A stretch of DNA of 9,244 bases from Oscillospiraceae bacterium (GTDB lineage Bacteria > Bacillota > Clostridia > Christensenellales > Aristaeellaceae), in the NCBI GenBank assembly GCA_031282605.1, contig JAITDK010000253.1, positions 1 through 9,244 of the forward strand, written 5' to 3'. Shown here piece by piece: positions 5,227 through 9,244 of the stretch. Within the stretch, counting starts at the first letter, position 1. Every line of letters starts with the position of its first letter. The position numbers and the translations under genes are program-made. The notes under the pieces are model-generated. The model searched no databases, was not told the DNA's origin, and saw only the letters and a program-made list of their open reading frames with translations.

Positions 5227-5831
5227 TTTATGCTCGTGTAAGCAGCAGGGAACAGAACGCGGATCGGCAGCGCATCGCCGCAAAAGAGTTTGGAATTGCT
5301 GAAGAAAACATCTATACAGATAAGTTGTCGGGAAAGGATTTCAACAGACCTGAATACCAGCGTATGATCGGTAAGGCGGTTAAGGGCGATCTGATCGTAA
5401 TATCTTCGATAGACAGGCTTGGGCGCACATATCGGGAGACGCTGGAACAGTGGCGGATTATCACCAAGGAAAAGGAGTGCGACGTGGTCGTACTGGATAT
5501 GCCACTGTTAGACACGCGCCGTAAAGGCGATCTAACTGGCGCTCTTATCAGCGATATAGTTTTGGCGCTCCTTACATATGTGGCCAATACCGAACGCGAT
5601 CACATCAGGCAGCGCCAGAAAGAGGGTATCCAAGCCGCAAAACTGCGCGGGGTCAAGTTTGGGCGCCCTCCCAAGAAACGCGACCCGCTATGGTTTATAA
5701 TGCTGGACAATGTCCAGAGCGGTCGATTCTCGCGCCGGGAAGCGGCTAGGATATTAGGCGTATGTCATAAGACGTTCATCGATTGGGCGAAGAAACAGGA
5801 GGCGGGCATTAAGCTAGAGATAGAGATATAA
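5211..5831 (+). CDS. Serine site-specific recombinase (resolvase/invertase family), probable AUU start
   Basis: From ATT at 5211 the frame gives 206 residues, a normal length for a small resolvase/invertase. The N-terminal catalytic domain (about 1-140) has YFYARVSSREQNADRQR, with Arg9 and nucleophile Ser11; SSIDRLGR (65-72) holds the Asp/Arg active-site pair; ERDHIRQRQKEGI (128-140) begins the long dimer helix. A C-terminal helix-turn-helix, GRFSRREAARILGVCHKTFIDW (171-192), follows a GRPPKK linker. The next upstream in-frame stop is TAG at 5190-5192, and no ATG, GTG or TTG lies in frame until TTG at 5325, which would delete the catalytic serine. GGAGG (5201-5205) sits five bases before ATT 5211 and eight before ATT 5214, so AUU initiation is most likely; a mutated start is the alternative. 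It is the only plus-strand gene and has fewer CGCG words than its neighbours. It catalyses DNA strand exchange at short sites; target unknown. Confidence 0.85.
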   Translation: MINTYFYARVSSREQNADRQRIAAKEFGIAEENIYTDKLSGKDFNRPEYQRMIGKAVKGDLIVISSIDRLGRTYRETLEQWRIITKEKECDVVVLDMPLLDTRRKGDLTGALISDIVLALLTYVANTERDHIRQRQKEGIQAAKLRGVKFGRPPKKRDPLWFIMLDNVQSGRFSRREAARILGVCHKTFIDWAKKQEAGIKLEIEI

Positions 5832-5938
5832 CAGCGTAAGCGTAGACTAACCCGCCTGCCAGCTGATCCCTTCTCAATGGGATGAAGAAAGGAAACGGCT
5901 CGCAGACGGGTTTTACTCATCCGATATATCCGCTGTTA
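5829..5938. terminator. Nested inverted repeat between convergent genes, probable bidirectional terminator
   Basis: The outer arms TAACAGCG (5829-5836) and CGCTGTTA (5931-5938) pair perfectly. The inner arms AACCCGCCTGC (5849-5859) and GCAGACGGGTT (5902-5912) pair over 11 positions, with one C-A mismatch in plus-strand RNA that becomes a G-U pair in minus-strand RNA. A third hairpin, ATCCC-N8-GGGAT (5866-5883), sits in the loop. TTTT follows the inner stem in the plus direction. It lies exactly between the recombinase stop and the lysA stop, so termination of both is the simplest role; the 42-base inner loop is large for a normal terminator. Confidence 0.55.
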
Positions 5939-5939
5939 C

Positions 5940-7190
5940 TTACTCGAACCCTGCCGTAGTCGCGAAGTAATCCTCAAGCGTCTCAGCACGCCGGATCATC
6001 CTGAACGACCCATCCTCCTCCAGCAGCACCTCGGCGGAGCGCAGCTTCCCATTGTAGTTGTAACCCATTGAGCGACCGTGCGCCCCGGTATCATGCAGCG
6101 CGACGATGTCTCCTATGTCAACGCGCGGCAACCGCCTGTCTATGGCGAACTTATCGTTATTCTCGCACAATGAGCCTACCACGTCGTACATATGATCCAG
6201 CGGCAGATCATCCTTGCCAGGGATGGTTATATGATGATACGCGCCGTATATAGCCGGACGCATCAGATCGGCGGCGCAGGCGTCCAAGCCGATGTAGTTC
6301 TTGTGGATTTCCTTCTTATGAATGGCGGTCGTCACTAGCCAGCCATACGGCCCGGTCATGAAGCGACCCAATTCAGTAGCAATCCTTACCTGCATACCTG
6401 TCGGCACGATTATCTCATTATAAACATTGCGCACGGCCTCTCCGATCCACCTTATATCCGCCTCACGCATGTCGGGACGATATGGTATCCCAATACCGCC
6501 GGAGAGATTAACCATGAAAAACTCCACGCCGTGATTGTCGGACAGCTCGCGCGCCGTCTTGAACAGCGTTCGCGCCATTGTCGGATAGTACGTATCCTCG
6601 GTCGTATTGCTGGCCAGGAAAGCGTGCAGAGCGAACCGTTTCACCCCGCAGGCCTTTAGCGATGCGACCGCCTCGTCCAGCTGCGACCGTGTCATGCCGA
6701 ACTTCGCCTCGCCGGGGGTACCCATTACCGCGTTTCCCAGCGTGAAATTCCCGCCGGGGTTATATCTTAGGCAGATATCCTCCGGCACGCCGGCGCAGTC
6801 GCGCAAAAATTCGACGTGCGTCACATCGTCCAGGTTTATAATAGCGCCTAGCTTGCGCGCCAGTTTATACTCGGGCGCTGGGGTCATATTGGATGAGAAC
6901 ATAATAAACTCGCCGGTCAGGCCGCACGCCTCGGCCAGCTTCAATTCAGCGAACGACGCGCAGTCCACGCCGCAGCCTTCACGTTTGAGCAGGTTGATAA
7001 TCGCGGGTGTAGGCGTAGCCTTTACCGCAAAATACTCGCGAAACCCACTGTTCCACGCGAACGCCTCTCTCAGACGTCCGGCATTGGCGCGGATTCCCGC
7101 CGCGTCGTACAGATGGAACGGCGTCGGGATCATAGAGACGATCTCGCGCAGCTTCGCTTCGGATGGGGTTTGCCTGGGCACTGGGATCAC
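5940..7190 (-). CDS. lysA: Diaminopimelate decarboxylase
   Basis: The protein converts meso-diaminopimelate to L-lysine using PLP in the cytosol. It has 416 residues, normal for the family. The fold III barrel carries the PLP lysine in YFAVKATP (Lys57) and the glycine loop LSGGIGIPYRP (229-239); ELGR lies at 273-276. The C-terminal domain has the catalytic GSLCENNDKF (Cys342-Glu343) and DTGAHGRSMGYNYNGKLR, both LysA hallmarks. Where classical LysA has HCHIGSQ this one reads HAFLASN (189-195), as in a subgroup I associate with anaerobes. The annotated start is GTG at 7188-7190, only one base after AAGGA; a second GTG at 7179-7181 has ten bases of spacing, so either could be used. It begins 4 bp after the dapL stop and is the last gene of the operon. 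Confidence 0.93.
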   Translation of the reverse strand: MIPVPRQTPSEAKLREIVSMIPTPFHLYDAAGIRANAGRLREAFAWNSGFREYFAVKATPTPAIINLLKREGCGVDCASFAELKLAEACGLTGEFIMFSSNMTPAPEYKLARKLGAIINLDDVTHVEFLRDCAGVPEDICLRYNPGGNFTLGNAVMGTPGEAKFGMTRSQLDEAVASLKACGVKRFALHAFLASNTTEDTYYPTMARTLFKTARELSDNHGVEFFMVNLSGGIGIPYRPDMREADIRWIGEAVRNVYNEIIVPTGMQVRIATELGRFMTGPYGWLVTTAIHKKEIHKNYIGLDACAADLMRPAIYGAYHHITIPGKDDLPLDHMYDVVGSLCENNDKFAIDRRLPRVDIGDIVALHDTGAHGRSMGYNYNGKLRSAEVLLEEDGSFRMIRRAETLEDYFATTAGFE

Positions 7191-7194
7191 ATCC

Positions 7195-8403
7195 TTATAA
7201 TAATGCTATACGTTTCATCGCTTCATCCGTATCCTCACGGCTGCCGAACGCGGTCAGGCGGAAGTAGCCCGCCCCGCACGCTCCGAACCCCGATCCAGGC
7301 GTGCCTACCACCCTCGCTTCCTTCAGCAGGTAATCGAAGAAGCCCCAGGAATCCATGCCGTTTGGACAACGCATCCATACATACGGCGCGTTCTCGCCGC
7401 CTGTCGCCTCTATCCCGGCGTCGGCCAGCGCTTGACGAACCTTCAACGCGTTGCGCATATAATATGCGATCGTCTCTGCGCACTGCCTCATCCCCTCGGG
7501 CGAGTAGACCGCCTCCGCCGCGCGCTGGACTATATACGGCACGCCGTTGAATTTCGTAGCCTGCCGTCGCATCCACAGCGCGCGCAGCGACGCGCCGCCG
7601 CGCCGCAGTTCGCGCGGGATCACCGTCCATGAGCATCGCACGCCCGTGAATCCCGCCGACTTCGAAAACGAGCATATCTCTATCGCGCAATCCTTCGCGC
7701 CGTCGATCTCATATATCGTACGCGGTATGTCCGGGTCGGCTATGTACGCGCGGTACGCCGCGTCATATACGATCACCGCGCCGTGCTTATTCGCGTAATC
7801 GACCCACTCGCGCAATTGTTTGGCGGTTGCGGCGGTTCCTGTCGGATTATTGGGGAAGCATAGGTATATCAGATCTACGTGACCGTCCGGCGGGGATGCG
7901 ACATAGCCGTTTTCGCGCGTGCACGGGAACGTAACCAGCCTCTCCCACTTGCCGCCCGAATAACTCCCAAGCCTCCCCGACCACGCGTTGCTGTCCACGT
8001 ATACGGGATACACGGGATCGGTCACCCCCACAACGCAGCCGTTATCGAAGAGTTCCTGTATATTCGCGCTATCAGACTTCGCTCCGTCGCTGACGAATAT
8101 ATCGTCAGCCGGAATGCTGACTCCGCGCCGTTTGTACTCGTGTTCGGCTATCGCGCCGCGCAGGAAACCGTACCCCTCGCCGGGCGGATACCCTTGAAAT
8201 GTCGCCGCGTCAGCCTGTTCGTCAGCGGCTTTGCGCATCGCCTCAATACACGCTCCCGGCAGCGGCCTGGTCACGTCGCCGATGCCCATCCTAATGATGA
8301 GCGGCCCGTCCGCCTCGTGTTTCTCCTGATACGCCGAGACGCGCTTGCCTATCTCGCTGAACAGGTAGGAAGAGGGCATCTCCAGCGCGTATGAATTCAA
8401 CAT
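7195..8403 (-). CDS. dapL: LL-diaminopimelate aminotransferase
   Basis: This PLP fold I enzyme converts tetrahydrodipicolinate directly to LL-diaminopimelate with glutamate as amino donor, replacing the succinylase or acetylase steps. The start is ATG at 8401-8403, with GGAGG five bases upstream; the frame extends further upstream but without a binding site. The 402 residues begin with the family-typical YLFSEIGKRV. They include IRMGIGDVTRPLP (37-49), GYPPGEGYGFLR, SDGAKSD (105-111), DPVYPVYVDSN (129-139), FPNNPTGT (183-190), VYDAAY (212-217) and the PLP-lysine motif SFSKSAGFTGVR (Lys248). Length and motifs are those of DapL. It lies 16 bp after dapB and 4 bp before lysA. Confidence 0.95.
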   Translation of the reverse strand: MLNSYALEMPSSYLFSEIGKRVSAYQEKHEADGPLIIRMGIGDVTRPLPGACIEAMRKAADEQADAATFQGYPPGEGYGFLRGAIAEHEYKRRGVSIPADDIFVSDGAKSDSANIQELFDNGCVVGVTDPVYPVYVDSNAWSGRLGSYSGGKWERLVTFPCTRENGYVASPPDGHVDLIYLCFPNNPTGTAATAKQLREWVDYANKHGAVIVYDAAYRAYIADPDIPRTIYEIDGAKDCAIEICSFSKSAGFTGVRCSWTVIPRELRRGGASLRALWMRRQATKFNGVPYIVQRAAEAVYSPEGMRQCAETIAYYMRNALKVRQALADAGIEATGGENAPYVWMRCPNGMDSWGFFDYLLKEARVVGTPGSGFGACGAGYFRLTAFGSREDTDEAMKRIALL

Positions 8404-8419
8404 ATGTACCTCCAAATAG

Positions 8420-9214
8420 TCAGCGCCTGCCCGGCATATCCAGCATATCATTCATCCCGTAAAGCCCCGCTGGTTTCGTAGCCACCCACTGCGCCGCGCG
8501 CAGCGCCCCCCGCGCGAACACATCCCGTGAGTGCGCGCGGTGCGTCAGCTCGATCGTCTCGCCGTCCATCAGGAATAACACCGAGTGATCGCCCGCGGCC
8601 GTACCGCCCCGTATCGCGTGGATCCCCATCTCGCCCTGCTGGCGCGGCGGTTCGTTGGGAGCGCGACCGTATCGCGGTATCAGCGGCGTGGGATTCGCCT
8701 CGCCTATAGCCCTGGCCAGCGCGAGCGCGGTGCCGCTTGGGGCGTCCAGCTTAGTGCGGTGATGCGTCTCGGCGATCTCCACGTCACAGCCGGACAGCGT
8801 CAGCGCGGCGCGCCTCGCCAGTTCGGTGAGGACATACACGCCCACAGAGTAATTCGCCGAGCGGAATATAGCGATGTCACGCGACGCCGCGGTAATGCGC
8901 ATCATGTCGGCCTCGTCATATCCGGTTGTGGCCAGCACCAGCGCGGTGCGTCGATCCCTTGCGAACGTCAGCAGGGCGGTCAGCGTCTCCGGCCTGGTGA
9001 AGTCGATCACCACGTCGGCAGCCTCCTTGACATCGTCCAGCGCGCCGTATATCGGAAACGGCTGCGCAGCGCCGTCGTCGCGGCTGTCCACGCCAGCGAC
9101 GATGACCGGCGTTTCATCAACCGTCAACCCCGCGTCTTTTAATGTCTCCAGCGCGATCGCCGCAACGGCCTGTCCCATCCGTCCCCGCGCGCCATGGAGC
9201 AAGATTCGCGTCAA
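8420..9214 (-). CDS. dapB: 4-hydroxy-tetrahydrodipicolinate reductase
   Basis: Reduces 4-hydroxy-tetrahydrodipicolinate to tetrahydrodipicolinate with NAD(P)H, the step before DapL. The 264-residue protein has the dinucleotide-binding loop HGARGRMGQ (residues 7-15), DFTRPE (71-76), the ATTGYDE loop (95-101), and the substrate-binding/catalytic signature ETHHRTKLDAPSGTA (149-163) with His151 and Lys155. IRGGTAAGDHSVLF (201-214) and the C-terminal GLYGMNDMLDM complete the family pattern. The start is TTG at 9212-9214, with GGGAGGG seven bases upstream; there is no better start nearby. It is the first visible gene of the dapB-dapL-lysA operon. Only 30 bp upstream are in the window, so neither a promoter nor dapA can be judged. 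Confidence 0.95.
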   Translation of the reverse strand: MTRILLHGARGRMGQAVAAIALETLKDAGLTVDETPVIVAGVDSRDDGAAQPFPIYGALDDVKEAADVVIDFTRPETLTALLTFARDRRTALVLATTGYDEADMMRITAASRDIAIFRSANYSVGVYVLTELARRAALTLSGCDVEIAETHHRTKLDAPSGTALALARAIGEANPTPLIPRYGRAPNEPPRQQGEMGIHAIRGGTAAGDHSVLFLMDGETIELTHRAHSRDVFARGALRAAQWVATKPAGLYGMNDMLDMPGRR

Positions 9215-9244
9215 CGCGAATCCCTCCCTTTATTGTCGATATTG

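Noticed and set aside
5325..5831. Recombinase starting at TTG 5325
   Set aside because: This lacks the catalytic serine and first strand, while the upstream frame encodes a perfect N-terminus behind a strong Shine-Dalgarno.
5829..5938. Integron attC or mobile-element end
   Set aside because: The arms do not show the RYYYAAC/GTTRRRY box pattern, the nearby recombinase is of the serine type, and no second copy is in the window.
8404..8451. Sixteen-residue longer N-terminus of DapL
   Set aside because: It would overlap dapB, has no ribosome binding site, and the ATG at 8403 has GGAGG at five bases and matches the family start.
9215..9244. Lysine riboswitch upstream of dapB
   Set aside because: Only 30 bp are present, far too few to judge; nothing in them is diagnostic.

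Overview
The window most resembles a chromosomal segment from a moderately GC-rich member of the Bacillota, probably a Clostridia-type anaerobe. This is inferred from strong GGAGG-type ribosome binding sites, GTG/TTG starts, sigma-A-like promoters, the DapL route to diaminopimelate, and the combination of Rrf2, DUF4405, BaiN-like and RpiR genes. No rRNA, tRNA or CRISPR array was seen. Every recognised gene is on the minus strand except one serine recombinase, so the minus-strand operons are best read from right to left.

Right end (about 5940-9214): dapB, dapL and lysA are packed with gaps of 16 and 4 bp. They encode three steps of lysine/diaminopimelate synthesis by the single-step aminotransferase (DapL) route: tetrahydrodipicolinate formation, its transamination to LL-diaminopimelate, and decarboxylation of meso-diaminopimelate. 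No dapA or dapF is in view. 

Middle: a plus-strand serine recombinase (5211-5831) converges on lysA. A nested inverted repeat of about 110 bp lies between them and probably terminates transcription. The recombinase has an excellent Shine-Dalgarno but no ATG, GTG or TTG that keeps its catalytic N-terminus; AUU seems to be the start. To its left, on the minus strand, are a class I glutamine-amidotransferase-like hydrolase (PuuD/peptidase C26 family), then a MurR/RpiR regulator and a BaiN/HI0933-like flavoprotein joined by a GTGA overlap. The RpiR gene has its own promoter, overlapped by a 7-bp-arm inverted repeat that is a good operator candidate.

Left end (1-1762): a compact four-gene operon, Rrf2 regulator - DUF2271 - DUF4405 - flavodoxin-like reductase (cut by the window edge). 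It is driven by a textbook promoter (TTGACA, 17 bp, TATAAT) with a 13-bp palindrome in its spacer. The DUF2271 protein is anchored outside the membrane and carries DAITGAT, which resembles the Dxx(S/T)GAT flavinylation motif. The DUF4405 protein has two helices with histidines 14 residues apart, like b-type haem ligands. With the cytosolic flavoprotein, this looks like a small transmembrane electron-transfer chain under redox-type regulation. It is the best candidate here for a poorly described system. This block has visibly fewer CGCG words than the rest and is separated from it by a roughly 290-bp stretch holding what looks like a gene remnant, so it may have arrived separately.
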